This document shows, in pieces, positions 1 through 7,111 of a stretch of DNA of 13,270 nucleotides. Every line of letters starts with the position of its first letter. Position 1 is the first letter of the stretch. The notes under the pieces are model-generated. The model was not told the DNA's origin and searched no databases. It was given only the letters and a program-made list of their open reading frames with translations. The translations under genes and the position numbers were made by a program. The DNA is taken from NCBI GenBank assembly GCA_011372105.1, contig DRTT01000005.1, positions 1 through 13,270 on the forward strand, in the 5' to 3' direction. The stretch is from Candidatus Aerophobota bacterium (GTDB lineage: Bacteria; Aerophobota; Aerophobia; Aerophobales; B3-G15).

Positions 1-2
1 AA

Positions 3-428
3 AAGATGAATAGAAAACTTGCGCTTCTTTCTCAAGATGTAGAGTCTCTTAAGACAGATGTAGCCTTAGCAAAGGAAATGGCTGCCACAGCTAAAGCTCA
101 GGCTGACCAGGCTCAACTTGATGTTCAGAGGTTATCAGGAGAGGTCAGGAAGAACAGAGAGCTCTTTTTGAGCAGTATAGAGAAGATACTTGAACAGATA
201 AAGGAGAAGGAGAAGAAGTTTAAAGCTGAGAAAGTGGAACTTAAAGCTCCACCTTCTGCGATGATCTACAGGGTGAAAAAAGGTGATAGTTTATGGAGTA
301 TTGCTGGTTCCCCTGAAGTGTACAATGACCCAAATAAGTGGAAGAAAATATTTGAGGCTAACAAGGACAGATTAACAAGCCCTGATCTCCTTTACCCTGG
401 ACAGAAGTTAATTATCCCCCGTGAATAG
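3..428 (+). CDS. Coiled-coil LysM-domain protein, 5' partial
   Basis: This is the end of a gene that begins before the window. The frame is open to the left edge, and the first ATG (position 6) has no visible ribosome binding site or signal peptide, so it is probably internal. Counting from that ATG, residues about 5-80 are a charged, alanine-rich predicted coiled coil. Residues about 88-138 form one LysM domain, beginning YRVKKGDSLWSIAG and ending LLYPGQKLIIP. LysM domains bind N-acetylglucosamine-containing glycans, usually peptidoglycan. A coiled coil followed by a single C-terminal LysM fits an envelope protein that is exported or lipid-anchored through the missing N-terminus; that location is inferred. 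The gene converges on rpmE across a shared terminator. The LysM call is firm; the specific role is unknown. Confidence 0.85.
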   Translation, partial: KMNRKLALLSQDVESLKTDVALAKEMAATAKAQADQAQLDVQRLSGEVRKNRELFLSSIEKILEQIKEKEKKFKAEKVELKAPPSAMIYRVKKGDSLWSIAGSPEVYNDPNKWKKIFEANKDRLTSPDLLYPGQKLIIPRE

Positions 429-454
429 AAATAAACAGGAGAGGAGATATATAT

Positions 455-490
455 AAAAGGCCCCCTCGGTTCGAAAGAGTGGGGCCTTTT
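455..490. terminator. Bidirectional intrinsic terminator between LysM gene and rpmE
   Basis: A ten-base-pair stem joins AAAAGGCCCC (455-464) to GGGGCCTTTT (481-490). The loop carries a further CTC/GAG pairing and a central TTCGAA. On the plus strand the stem runs into TTTTTTATTTTT, a good U-tract for the LysM gene. On the minus strand the stem starts directly after the rpmE stop codon (491-493) and is followed by TTTTATATATAT, a weaker U-tract. It is the only convincing intrinsic terminator I see in the window. Confidence 0.9.
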
Positions 491-712
491 TTATTTTTCG
501 TTTTTCTCCTGCATTCCGTATTTTCTGCGGAATCTTTCAATGCGTCCTTCTGTGTCTACGAATTTCTGCTGAGCAGCACCTGTGAAGAATGGATGACACT
601 GAGAGCATATTTCAACGTGAATGTTTTGTTTGGTTGATTTTGTTTTGAATTCTGCTCCACATGCACATTTTATTATCGTTTCTTTATATTCAGGGTGAAT
701 TCCTTTTTTCAT
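491..712 (-). CDS. rpmE: 50S ribosomal protein L31 (zinc-binding form)
   Basis: This 73-residue protein matches bacterial L31 in length and sequence, opening MKKGIHPEY and carrying [11 protein letters not shown] in the middle. All four zinc ligands of the C+ form are present: Cys16, Cys18, Cys36 and Cys39. L31 sits on the large subunit near the central protuberance and helps bridge the subunits. The start ATG follows a clear GGAGG with five bases between. It lies 51 bases downstream of rho, a common rho-rpmE pairing, and its stop codon abuts the terminator, so it is the last gene of the minus-strand cluster. A perfect TATAAT upstream may give it its own promoter. No zinc-free paralogue is visible in the window. 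Confidence 0.97.
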   Translation of the reverse strand: MKKGIHPEYKETIIKCACGAEFKTKSTKQNIHVEICSQCHPFFTGAAQQKFVDTEGRIERFRRKYGMQEKNEK

Positions 713-750
713 TTCTTCCTCCGTTTCAAGTTTGATTTGTTATTTGATTT

Positions 751-778
751 ATTATATTAATTTTTACTTAAAATTAAA
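751..778 (-). promoter_or_regulatory. Candidate sigma-70-type promoter for rpmE
   Basis: In the AT-rich gap between rho and rpmE the minus strand carries a perfect -10 TATAAT (751-756). A poor -35 (TTTAAT, 773-778) lies 16 bases upstream, inside the end of rho. The predicted start near 744 would give a leader of about 30 bases that keeps the GGAGG of rpmE. AT-rich sequence makes chance -10 matches common. Confidence 0.35.
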
Positions 779-2032
779 GGTAGAATTTTTCTTAAGGTGA
801 GAGATAATGTCAAGGAACTGTTTGTTATTTTCTGTTTTTTTCATGACCTCAATTACCGCTTCAATTGGCTCTTTCAAATTCTGGCGGTTTATATAATCCC
901 TTAAGGCCCATATAGCCTTAAGTTCCTTTTCACCCAGGAGGAGCTCTTCTTTTCTTGTGCCAGACCTATTTATATCAATGGCAGGAAATATCCTCCTTTC
1001 GGCAAGTTCTCTGGTGAGTCTCAGTTCCATGTTTCCTGTCCCTTTAAATTCTTCAAATATAACCTCATCCATTTTACTTCCTGTTTCTACTAAGGCTGTA
1101 GCCAGAATAGTGAGACTACCCCCCTCCTCTACCTTCCTTGCTGCACCAAAAAAGCGTTTGGGATGGTGTAAGGTATTTGCATCTATTCCTCCTGAGAGAA
1201 CTTTCCCACTTGTAGGAGTAACAAGATTGTAAGCTCTTGCCAGTCTTGTGATACTGTCAAGAAGTATTGCAACATCCTTTCCCTGCTCTACAAGTCTTTT
1301 AGCTTTTTCAATCACAAGCTCTGCCACTTTTATCTGATTTTTCGCAGGTTCATCAAAGGTGGAGTAAGCAACCTCCCCTTTTACTGAGCGTTGCATATCG
1401 GTGACCTCTTCTGGGCGCTCGTCTATGAGAAGTACTATTAACTCAATTTCAGGGTGATTTGTGGTAATAGCATTTGCAATTTTTTGCAGGAGAATGGTTT
1501 TACCTGTTTTGGGTGGAGCAACTATAAGTCCCCTCTGTCCCTTGCCTATAGGAGCTATGAGGTCAATTAGCCTTGTTGATATTTCCTCTTTTGTCGTTTC
1601 AAGTTTTATCCTTTCGTGGGGATAAAGAGGTGTAAGATTTTCAAATATGGTTCTGTTTCTGGCTTTTTCAGGGTCATCACCGTTAACTTTCTCCACCTTT
1701 AGCAGAGCAAAGTAATTCTCATTTTCCTTTGGAGGTCTTATCTGTCCACTTACAGTATCCCCTTCTCTCAGGTCAAAGCGCTTAATCTGAGAGGGTGAAA
1801 CGTATATGTCATCTGGTCCTGATAAATAGTTACTTCTGAGAAATCCATATCCTTCGGGAAGGATGTCAAGTACCCCTGATCCATAAACTATATTGTTTTT
1901 ATCTATCTCGTCCTGAATTATACGGAAAATAAGCTCTTGTTTTTTCAAATGTTTGTAGTCAGAGATATTTCTTTTTGCGGCCTCCTCGTGTAGCTCTGTA
2001 ATACTCTTTTTCTGAAGTTCGGCAATATCCAT
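764..2032 (-). CDS. rho: Transcription termination factor Rho
   Basis: Rho is a hexameric RNA-dependent ATPase/translocase that releases transcripts. At 422 residues this is the standard compact form with no large insertion. In order it has an N-terminal helical Rho-N domain (about 1-45), the cold-shock RNA-binding domain with GYGFLRS at 61-67, Walker A APPKTGKT (172-179), Walker B ILLDS (256-260), the Q-loop SGGIDANTL (280-288) and the R-loop GTGNMEL (331-337). The start is well set: GGAGGAA lies just upstream of the ATG and the product begins [10 protein letters not shown], typical of the family. It follows acpS after a 101-base gap, the largest in the cluster, where a separate promoter or autoregulatory leader would be expected, though none could be placed convincingly. 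Confidence 0.98.
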   Translation of the reverse strand: MDIAELQKKSITELHEEAAKRNISDYKHLKKQELIFRIIQDEIDKNNIVYGSGVLDILPEGYGFLRSNYLSGPDDIYVSPSQIKRFDLREGDTVSGQIRPPKENENYFALLKVEKVNGDDPEKARNRTIFENLTPLYPHERIKLETTKEEISTRLIDLIAPIGKGQRGLIVAPPKTGKTILLQKIANAITTNHPEIELIVLLIDERPEEVTDMQRSVKGEVAYSTFDEPAKNQIKVAELVIEKAKRLVEQGKDVAILLDSITRLARAYNLVTPTSGKVLSGGIDANTLHHPKRFFGAARKVEEGGSLTILATALVETGSKMDEVIFEEFKGTGNMELRLTRELAERRIFPAIDINRSGTRKEELLLGEKELKAIWALRDYINRQNLKEPIEAVIEVMKKTENNKQFLDIISHLKKNSTFNFK

Positions 2033-2133
2033 TCTTTATATTCCTCCTTCTTATAAAGTTATTTTGATGTTATCGTCAATTTTAAAGTTCCCCTTAAGGA
2101 AATAAATCTTTCAGGGTGGTTTCAGATTGGCTT

Positions 2134-2499
2134 TTATCCTATTGCTATTGCTTGAGCTAAAGCGTATTTTTTGCAGTGAGAGATACTTACAAGCACTTTT
2201 TTTACTTTTTTTCTGGTGTTTTTTAAAATCTCAGGTGATAATTTAACCAGAGGCTCTCCATTTTTCCCCTGGAGAATGGAGACTTTATGCCAGTAAGGCC
2301 CAATTTCAAGAGATTTAAATACTGCTTCTTTTGCTGCAAATCTTCCTGCCAAGAAGGTTAATTTTTGAGAGGGGCTTTTTTTAATTTGCTTTTCAGAAGA
2401 GGTCAATATCTTTTCCTCGAATTGTTTCCCCCACTTTTCAAAAACTTTTTTCACCCTGTCTATTTCTATTATGTCAGTCCCTACTCCCTGGATTTTCAT
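2134..2499 (-). CDS. acpS: Holo-[acyl-carrier-protein] synthase
   Basis: AcpS transfers 4'-phosphopantetheine from coenzyme A to the serine of apo-ACP, activating it for fatty acid synthesis in the cytoplasm. The 121-residue length is usual. The family signatures are present: GVGTDIIEI at 5-13 with metal ligand Asp9, and GRFAAKEAVFKSL at 52-64 with Glu58. The C-terminal VSISHCKKYALAQAIA strand is also typical. Its ATG overlaps the pdxJ stop by four bases, so translation is probably coupled. The pdxJ-acpS pairing is common in bacteria. Confidence 0.97.
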   Translation of the reverse strand: MKIQGVGTDIIEIDRVKKVFEKWGKQFEEKILTSSEKQIKKSPSQKLTFLAGRFAAKEAVFKSLEIGPYWHKVSILQGKNGEPLVKLSPEILKNTRKKVKKVLVSISHCKKYALAQAIAIG

Positions 2500-3209
2500 T
2501 TTTCCAGAAGTTTAAGCATTTGCTTTACTGCCTCTTCTATCCCTACAAGGGAGGCTCTTGCTATGATGGCATGACCTATACTTAGCTCGTCTATTTCTTC
2601 AATAAGGGCGATCTCGCGCACATTTTCGTAATTTAATCCATGACCGGCATTAACACCCAGCTCTAACTTTTTAGCCAGGATAGCTGTTCCTGCTATTTTT
2701 TCCAGTTCCTCTGAGGCATCCTGTGGGGTTTTGGCTTCGGCGTAAAGCCCTGTGTGAATTTCTATAAAATCTGCTCCCAGCTTGTGGGCTTTTTTTACAC
2801 TGTTTGGAGTAGGATTTATAAAGAGAGAAACCGCAACTTTTGCCTCATGCATGAGTGATATAACTTCAGAGAGACGTTCAGATGATTTTGAAAGATCAAG
2901 CCCACCTTCTGTTGTGACTTCCCCTGGTCTTTCAGGAACTATTGTGACCATATCTGGTCGAACTTTGAGGGCAAATTTTACCACAGAGTCAGAAAGTCCC
3001 ATCTCAAGGTTCAATTTAGTTTTTACGGTTTTTCTCAAAATTTCAACATCTCTTTCTTTTATGTGACGTCTGTCTTCCCTTAAATGAACGGTTATACCAT
3101 GTGCTCCGGCAAGTTCTGCCAGGATAGCTGCCGCAACCGGGTCAGGGTAAGCTGTTTTTCTTGCCTCACGCAGTGTAGCAATGTGATCAACGTTAACTGA
3201 GAGCCTCAT
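2496..3209 (-). CDS. pdxJ: Pyridoxine 5'-phosphate synthase
   Basis: PdxJ condenses 1-deoxy-D-xylulose 5-phosphate with 3-amino-1-hydroxyacetone 1-phosphate to form pyridoxine 5'-phosphate in the DXP-dependent vitamin B6 pathway. The 237-residue TIM barrel starts MRLSVNVDHIATLREAR, a family hallmark. Expected catalytic residues are present: His42 in VHLREDRRHI, Glu69 in LNLEMG and His190 in NAGHGLN. The phosphate-loop region GLNYEN and the C-terminal ELSIGHAIIARA also match. An AAGGA inside the end of dapL serves as ribosome binding site, and only four bases separate the genes. It overlaps acpS by four bases. No other B6 gene is in the window. Confidence 0.97.
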   Translation of the reverse strand: MRLSVNVDHIATLREARKTAYPDPVAAAILAELAGAHGITVHLREDRRHIKERDVEILRKTVKTKLNLEMGLSDSVVKFALKVRPDMVTIVPERPGEVTTEGGLDLSKSSERLSEVISLMHEAKVAVSLFINPTPNSVKKAHKLGADFIEIHTGLYAEAKTPQDASEELEKIAGTAILAKKLELGVNAGHGLNYENVREIALIEEIDELSIGHAIIARASLVGIEEAVKQMLKLLEK

Positions 3210-3213
3210 TTTT

Positions 3214-4392
3214 CTAATTCCTTATATTTAATTTTTTTATCCTATCAAGAGCCTCTTTCAATCTTTTCTTACCTGTTGTAAGAGCAATTCTTATGTATCC
3301 CTCGCCAGAGGGGCCAAATCCTACTCCGGGTGTTACAACTATTCCGCATTTTTCAAGTAAAATCCTGGCAAATTCAATAGAGTTATATTCCTCAGGTGTC
3401 TTTATCCACAGGTAAAATGTAGCTTTAGGAGAAGAAACTTTCCAGCCAAGCTTCCTCAGTCCTTCAACAAAAAAGTCTCGCCGCTCGCGATACACCCTTT
3501 TTATGTTTTCTGTTAACTTTTCTGCCTGTGCCAGGGCTTTTTCTCCAGCTTCTTGAACAGCCTGGAAGACTCCTGAATCGACATTAGTTTTAACTGCCTT
3601 AAGAGTAGCAATAATTTCCTTATTTCCCACTGCAAATCCTATTCTCCATCCTGTCATGCTGAAAGTTTTTGACAGAGAGTGAAATTCTATTCCGATCTCC
3701 TTTGCTCCTTCCACTTCAAGCAAGCTTGGAGGTTTATATCCATCAAATGAAAGCTCTGAGTAAGCAAGGTCATGACATAAAACAATGTTAAATTTACGGG
3801 CAAAACTAACCACTTTCTTGAAAAAATCAATACTGGCAACTGCTGCTGTGGGGTTGTTAGGATAATTAATCCACATAAGTTTTGCCTGAGATGCTATTTC
3901 AGGGTCTATATCTTCTAAAGAAGGAAGAAAATCTTTATCTTCTAAAAGAGGCAAATAGTGAATTTTAGCTCCCGCAAAGATAGCTCCTGCCTGATAAACA
4001 GGATAAGCTGGCTCTGGAACAAGGGCTATATCGCCTGGATCTAACAACCCAAGAGATATGTGAGCTATTCCCTCCTTTGATCCAATAAGTGTTATTACCT
4101 CTTTTTCCGGGTCAAGTTTTACCCCAAATCTTCGCCTGTACCATTTGCTAACCTGCTCCCTGAAGGAAACAAGTCCCTCATAAGAGGGATATCTGTGATT
4201 TTCGGGTTTTTTTGCCGCTTCAATTAGCTTTTCGATGATAGGGGAAGGAGTAGGAATGTCCGGGTCACCTACTCCTAAGTCTATTATATCCACCCCTTTT
4301 TCTCTTAACCTTTTTTTAGCTTCATCAAGTTGAGCAAAAAGGTAAACAGGAAGCTTTTCAAGACGGGCAGCTCTTTTAAAGGTGTTATTCAT
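3214..4392 (-). CDS. dapL: LL-diaminopimelate aminotransferase
   Basis: This is a 392-residue fold-type I PLP aminotransferase. DapL converts tetrahydrodipicolinate plus glutamate directly to LL-diaminopimelate, bypassing the DapD/ArgD(DapC)/DapE steps. Visible features are the N-terminal DLGVGDPDIPTP (38-49), GSKEGI (104-109), YPNNPT (177-182), HDLAYSE (207-213) with Asp208 and Tyr211 contacting PLP, the Schiff-base lysine Lys242 in HSLSKTFSMTGWR, and Arg368 in GYIRIAL for the substrate carboxylate. The assignment over other class I aminotransferases rests on overall resemblance plus its position directly after dapB, with a four-base ATGA-type overlap, which places it one step later in the same pathway. 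A broad alanine or aspartate aminotransferase is the main alternative. Confidence 0.9.
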   Translation of the reverse strand: MNNTFKRAARLEKLPVYLFAQLDEAKKRLREKGVDIIDLGVGDPDIPTPSPIIEKLIEAAKKPENHRYPSYEGLVSFREQVSKWYRRRFGVKLDPEKEVITLIGSKEGIAHISLGLLDPGDIALVPEPAYPVYQAGAIFAGAKIHYLPLLEDKDFLPSLEDIDPEIASQAKLMWINYPNNPTAAVASIDFFKKVVSFARKFNIVLCHDLAYSELSFDGYKPPSLLEVEGAKEIGIEFHSLSKTFSMTGWRIGFAVGNKEIIATLKAVKTNVDSGVFQAVQEAGEKALAQAEKLTENIKRVYRERRDFFVEGLRKLGWKVSSPKATFYLWIKTPEEYNSIEFARILLEKCGIVVTPGVGFGPSGEGYIRIALTTGKKRLKEALDRIKKLNIRN

Positions 4393-5183
4393 TTTTTTAT
4401 TCCCAAGGCATCCTGGAGGTCGTATAGCCCCTTTTCTTTATTGGCAATAAACTCTGCTGCAAATAAGGCTCCTCTTGCAAAAATTCTACGAGATTCTGCT
4501 TTATGCGTTATTTCAAGTCTTTCTCCTTCTCCGGCAAAAATAACAGTGTGTTCTCCCACTATTGTTCCACCTCTTACAGAGTGAATGCCAATTTCTTCCT
4601 TTTTTCTTTTCCCCACTATTCCCTTTCTTCCATAAACAGCAATTTTGGGTAAATCTTTTCCCTGTACTTCGGCCAGAATCTGAGCAATTCTGAGAGCTGT
4701 TCCACTTGGGGCATCCTGCTTCAGGTTGTGGTGAGCCTCTATTATTTCTTTGTCAAAGTCATTTAAAATATTTGCTACTTCCTTTACAAGAGCAAAAAGA
4801 AGATTTATTCCTATACTCATGTTGGGAGAAAAAAGAATGGGGATTTTTTCTGATGCTTTTTTAATTTCTTCCACCTGCCAGTTTTCAAACCCTGTTGTCC
4901 CAATGACATGAGGCATGCCTTTTTCTTTTGCCGTTTGAAGATGTTCCAGAGTTGCCGAGGGATTAGTAAATTCTACTATCACCACTTTTTCATTTTGTAT
5001 TACATCTTCAAGATGAGAGGTTATCCTTACCTTTTCAGAGATTTGCTTTCCAATGTCAGGATGGATAGGTGACTCAACAGCACCTACAAGTTCCCATTTT
5101 TTTTCTTCCTGGATTAAAGAGATAAGCTCTCTCCCCATCCTTCCTCTTGCGCCACAAACTATTATTTTTATTTTCTCTTCCAT
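4389..5183 (-). CDS. dapB: 4-hydroxy-tetrahydrodipicolinate reductase
   Basis: DapB reduces 4-hydroxy-tetrahydrodipicolinate with NAD(P)H to tetrahydrodipicolinate, the substrate of the next enzyme, DapL. The 264-residue product has the Rossmann loop GARGRMG (11-17), GTTG (95-98), and the active-site segment EAHHNLKQDAPSGTA (149-163) containing catalytic His151 and Lys155. I chose the ATG at 5183, which gives the family-typical MEEKIKIIVCGARGRMG. A TTG at 5204 would add seven residues but lacks a ribosome binding site. GGAGAGG lies 12 bases upstream of the chosen ATG, a slightly long spacing, inside a small hairpin (see separate entry). The gene begins 46 bases after the tmRNA 3' end with no terminator between, so co-transcription with smpB-ssrA is likely. 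Confidence 0.96.
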   Translation of the reverse strand: MEEKIKIIVCGARGRMGRELISLIQEEKKWELVGAVESPIHPDIGKQISEKVRITSHLEDVIQNEKVVIVEFTNPSATLEHLQTAKEKGMPHVIGTTGFENWQVEEIKKASEKIPILFSPNMSIGINLLFALVKEVANILNDFDKEIIEAHHNLKQDAPSGTALRIAQILAEVQGKDLPKIAVYGRKGIVGKRKKEEIGIHSVRGGTIVGEHTVIFAGEGERLEITHKAESRRIFARGALFAAEFIANKEKGLYDLQDALGIKK

Positions 5184-5195
5184 AACAGCACTCAA

Positions 5196-5210
5196 CCTCT
5201 CCAAAGGGAG
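5196..5210 (-). promoter_or_regulatory. Possible hairpin masking the dapB ribosome binding site
   Basis: On the minus strand CTCC (5207-5210), a four-base loop, and GGAG (5199-5202) can form a short hairpin. The GGAG half belongs to the only Shine-Dalgarno-like element (GGAGAGG, 5196-5202) before the dapB ATG. The stem is only four pairs, so a regulatory role is speculative. Confidence 0.25.
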
Positions 5211-5229
5211 GATTCCTTACGGGAGGAAG

Positions 5230-5583
5230 TGGTGGAGGTGGAGGGAATCGAACCCTCGTCCAGAGATAAGGAAAATCAGAACCTCTACACACTTAGCCTG
5301 TCTTTTTAGTTTCACCTGCTTTCTCTCCGACAGGCAGGATAGAAAGCAGGCTAGCAAAGATTAAATTTCACCTTACTTCCCTTTGCAAGAAGTAAGGCAA
5401 GCCCTGCTTTTCTCACACCTTAGCCACTCCACAGGGCAAGAGTGGTAAGGCGGCTGCTTTTAATTAAGCAGCAAGTGCCAAAGCTTCGTTGGCGCTTATT
5501 TTTTTCCGGACGGTTTTACAGGGTGTCCGGACCCTGGTGTGCAATTCTGATCTCCTCATCTCTGTCGAAGCCTTATCACCCCC
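5230..5583 (-). ncRNA. ssrA: tmRNA (transfer-messenger RNA)
   Basis: The 354-nucleotide RNA begins GGGGGTGATAAGGCTTCGAC at 5583 and ends with a tRNA-like T arm (GAGGG-TTCGATT-CCCTC), acceptor strand CACCTCC and an encoded ACCA ending at 5230. The acceptor stem pairs GGGGGTG with CACCTCC, including the G3-U wobble that marks alanine identity. All four pseudoknots can be paired. PK1: 5519-5524 with 5531-5536, and 5506-5511 with 5525-5530. PK2: 5418-5429 with 5440-5450, and loop 5432-5437 with 5401-5406. PK3: 5371-5379 with 5389-5397, and loop 5381-5386 with 5354-5359. PK4: 5315-5324 with 5341-5350, and loop 5329-5335 with 5296-5302. It rescues stalled ribosomes together with SmpB, whose gene ends six bases upstream. 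No strong promoter lies in front of it, suggesting processing from a longer transcript. Confidence 0.98.
5464..5493 (-). other. tmRNA tag-peptide reading frame
   Basis: The internal message runs from resume codon GCC (5493-5491) to TAA (5466-5464), encoding ANEALALAA. With the alanine carried by the tmRNA itself, the added tag would be AANEALALAA. The terminal ALAA is the usual protease-recognised degron. AUAAGC precedes the resume codon, resembling the AUAGUC element in front of the E. coli resume codon, which supports the choice of GCC. Confidence 0.9.
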
Positions 5584-5589
5584 ACTTTA

Positions 5590-6036
5590 TTAGCTAAATC
5601 TTTCCCTTTCTTTTATTTCTCTTTTTATTTCTCTTTCTATGTCCTTTCTTCGTAAGATCTCCCTTTTATCGTACCTTCTTTTACCTCTGGCAAGTCCTAT
5701 TTCAACTTTTGCTCTGTTCTTTTTAAAGTATATCTTTAAAGGTATCAGTGTCAACCCTTTTTGGGATAATATACCACTTAATCTTTTTATCTGACGTTTA
5801 TGAAGAAGCAATTTCCTGTCTCTTCTTGGATCATAACTTTCCCACCCTGCATTTCCATATGGACTTATGTGAAGATTACAAAGCCAGGCTTCACCATCTT
5901 TTATTCTAATAAAACTGTCGGTAAAATTTACCCTTTTTTCTCTTATAGACTTTACCTCACATCCTTTTAAAACAATTCCAGCTTCTTCGGTCTCAAGTAT
6001 CTGGTAGTCGTGAAATGCTCTTTTGTTTATTATCAT
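5590..6036 (-). CDS. smpB: SsrA-binding protein SmpB
   Basis: SmpB binds the tRNA-like domain of tmRNA and places it in the empty A site of stalled ribosomes. The 148-residue product has the expected MIINKRAFHDYQI start, the OB-fold segment KGCEVKSIREKRVNFTDSF (24-42), YDPRRDRKLLLHKRQI (68-83), and the basic C-terminal tail ARGKRRYDKRE (116-126) that reaches into the mRNA channel. I chose the ATG at 6036. A GTG at 6090 would add 18 non-homologous-looking residues and overlap rnfE by 47 bases. No strong ribosome binding site precedes the ATG, which lies seven bases after the rnfE stop, so translational coupling is plausible. Its partner RNA starts six bases after its stop codon. Confidence 0.97.
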   Translation of the reverse strand: MIINKRAFHDYQILETEEAGIVLKGCEVKSIREKRVNFTDSFIRIKDGEAWLCNLHISPYGNAGWESYDPRRDRKLLLHKRQIKRLSGILSQKGLTLIPLKIYFKKNRAKVEIGLARGKRRYDKREILRRKDIEREIKREIKERERFS

Positions 6037-6043
6037 AATTTTA

Positions 6044-6646
6044 TCAGGTTCTTCGAGGTGAGAACTTATTGATAAAACCAATAAGGACACCGAGGGTCAA
6101 AAAAGCCCCAGGGGGAAGAATCATTATAACCCAGGGTCTGAAATAGTCTCCTAAAATTTTATAACCAAAAATTGAGCCAGACCCGAAGAACTCCCGTATA
6201 CTACCCAGGATAACAAGTGCTATGGTAAATCCAATGCCCATCCCCAGAGTGTCTGCTATAGAGGGTAGAAGAGGGTTTTTTGAGGTAAAAGCCTCTTGTC
6301 TTCCAAGAATTATGCAATTGACAACAATTAAGGGAACATAAGGTCCCAGTGCTTTGCTTATTTCGGGAAGTTTTGCTTTAAATAAAAAGTCAATTATTGT
6401 CACAAAACTTGCAATTATTATAACAAAAGTCGGGATTCTGACCTCTGAGGGGACAAGTTTTCTTATAGAGGATACCACGATTCCAGAACATGTGAGAACA
6501 AAAATCACAGCAATTCCCATAGAAAAACCATTGATGGCAGAGTTTGTTACCGCCAGAGTAGGGCACATACCAAGAAGCTGGAAAAATACAGGATTTTGTC
6601 TCCAAAGCCCTTTAAAAAATTCTTTGTAAAGCCTGTAAGTTCCCAT
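6044..6646 (-). CDS. rnfE: Rnf electron-transport complex subunit E (RnfE/RsxE)
   Basis: RnfE is an integral membrane subunit of the Rnf/Rsx complex, a homologue of NqrD, which couples ferredoxin/NAD redox to ion movement or reduces SoxR. The 200-residue product is mostly membrane-embedded (about six segments). It contains NPVFFQLLGMCPTLAVTNS (18-36), IRKLVPSEVRIP (61-72), VNCIILGRQEAF (109-120) and ILPPGAFLTLG (176-186). Cys28 and Cys111 match the positions of the conserved cysteines that, with those of the RnfA-type partner, hold an iron-sulfur cluster in the membrane. RnfE rather than NqrD is favoured by the motif wording and the rseC neighbour. The ATG has AAGGAG upstream. None of rnfA, B, C, D or G lies in the window, which is odd. 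Confidence 0.93.
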   Translation of the reverse strand: MGTYRLYKEFFKGLWRQNPVFFQLLGMCPTLAVTNSAINGFSMGIAVIFVLTCSGIVVSSIRKLVPSEVRIPTFVIIIASFVTIIDFLFKAKLPEISKALGPYVPLIVVNCIILGRQEAFTSKNPLLPSIADTLGMGIGFTIALVILGSIREFFGSGSIFGYKILGDYFRPWVIMILPPGAFLTLGVLIGFINKFSPRRT

Positions 6647-6689
6647 ACTTTTATCTCCTTTTTAAAATTTATAAGAAGCAGATAAAAAG

Positions 6690-7103
6690 TCAACCTGGTA
6701 TCTTTTCTATAATTTTTGCTCTGATTTTCTCTGGTGCAAGTTTTTTATCGAAAAGATGAACAAGGAAAAAAGTGGCAAACAAAAGTAAAACCCCAACTCC
6801 CAGGGAAAAAGCTATATTTTTGAATAGCTTTTGTCCTATCAAAACTCCAACAAGAAAAGAAAAAGTCGGAATTAAAAATAAAAAAATCGTTCCTTTCAAA
6901 ACAGGTATGTTTTCAATTTCTAATTTGACTTTATCCCCCACTTTAATGCTACTGCTACCTCTTTCTACCTCTATGTATTTTTCGACTTCTCCCGCGAGCT
7001 CACAAAAATCTGTAAGAGAACACTCTTTACATTCCCCCTTTCTTTCCAACCTGACCTTTATCCTATTTTCCTTTATCTCTACAACTTTTCCTTCTTCAAT
7101 CAT
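6690..7103 (-). CDS. rseC: RseC/MucC-like membrane protein (SoxR-reducing system RseC family)
   Basis: The 137-residue product has the RseC family plan. A short N-terminal beta-rich part opens MIEEGKVVEIKENRIKVRLE and leads to a cysteine cluster CKECSLTDFC (Cys25, Cys28, Cys34). After it come KVGDKV, two hydrophobic membrane segments (about 70-90 and 97-117), and a short basic tail. In gammaproteobacteria RseC works with the Rsx (Rnf) complex to keep SoxR reduced. Elsewhere its role is unclear, although it often accompanies rnf genes. Here rnfE follows after 43 bases. It is the first gene of the minus-strand cluster, and its ATG lies only eight bases past a good -10, so the message may be nearly leaderless. 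Whether it binds a metal through the cysteines is inference. Confidence 0.85.
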   Translation of the reverse strand: MIEEGKVVEIKENRIKVRLERKGECKECSLTDFCELAGEVEKYIEVERGSSSIKVGDKVKLEIENIPVLKGTIFLFLIPTFSFLVGVLIGQKLFKNIAFSLGVGVLLLFATFFLVHLFDKKLAPEKIRAKIIEKIPG

Positions 7104-7111
7104 ACCTTAAA

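Noticed and set aside
957..1232. Open frame on the plus strand inside rho
   Set aside because: It is a shadow of the rho coding sequence, with no ribosome binding site and no recognisable domain.
2050..2079. TTGACG-18-TATAAG on the minus strand as a rho promoter
   Set aside because: The implied transcription start (about 2043) would fall inside the GGAGGAA ribosome binding site of rho, so the message would lose it; I could not place a better promoter in the 101-base gap.
5230..5262. A separate tRNA gene at the T-arm/CCA sequence
   Set aside because: The T arm and acceptor strand pair with the GGGGGTG 320 bases away and belong to tmRNA; there is no anticodon arm.
5053..5364. Open frame on the plus strand across the dapB start and the tmRNA
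   Set aside because: It is antisense to dapB and to the fully folded tmRNA gene and shows no protein-family resemblance.
6037..6090. Upstream GTG start for smpB
   Set aside because: It adds 18 residues unlike SmpB N-termini and overlaps rnfE by 47 bases, whereas ATG at 6036 gives the canonical MIINKRAFHDY start.
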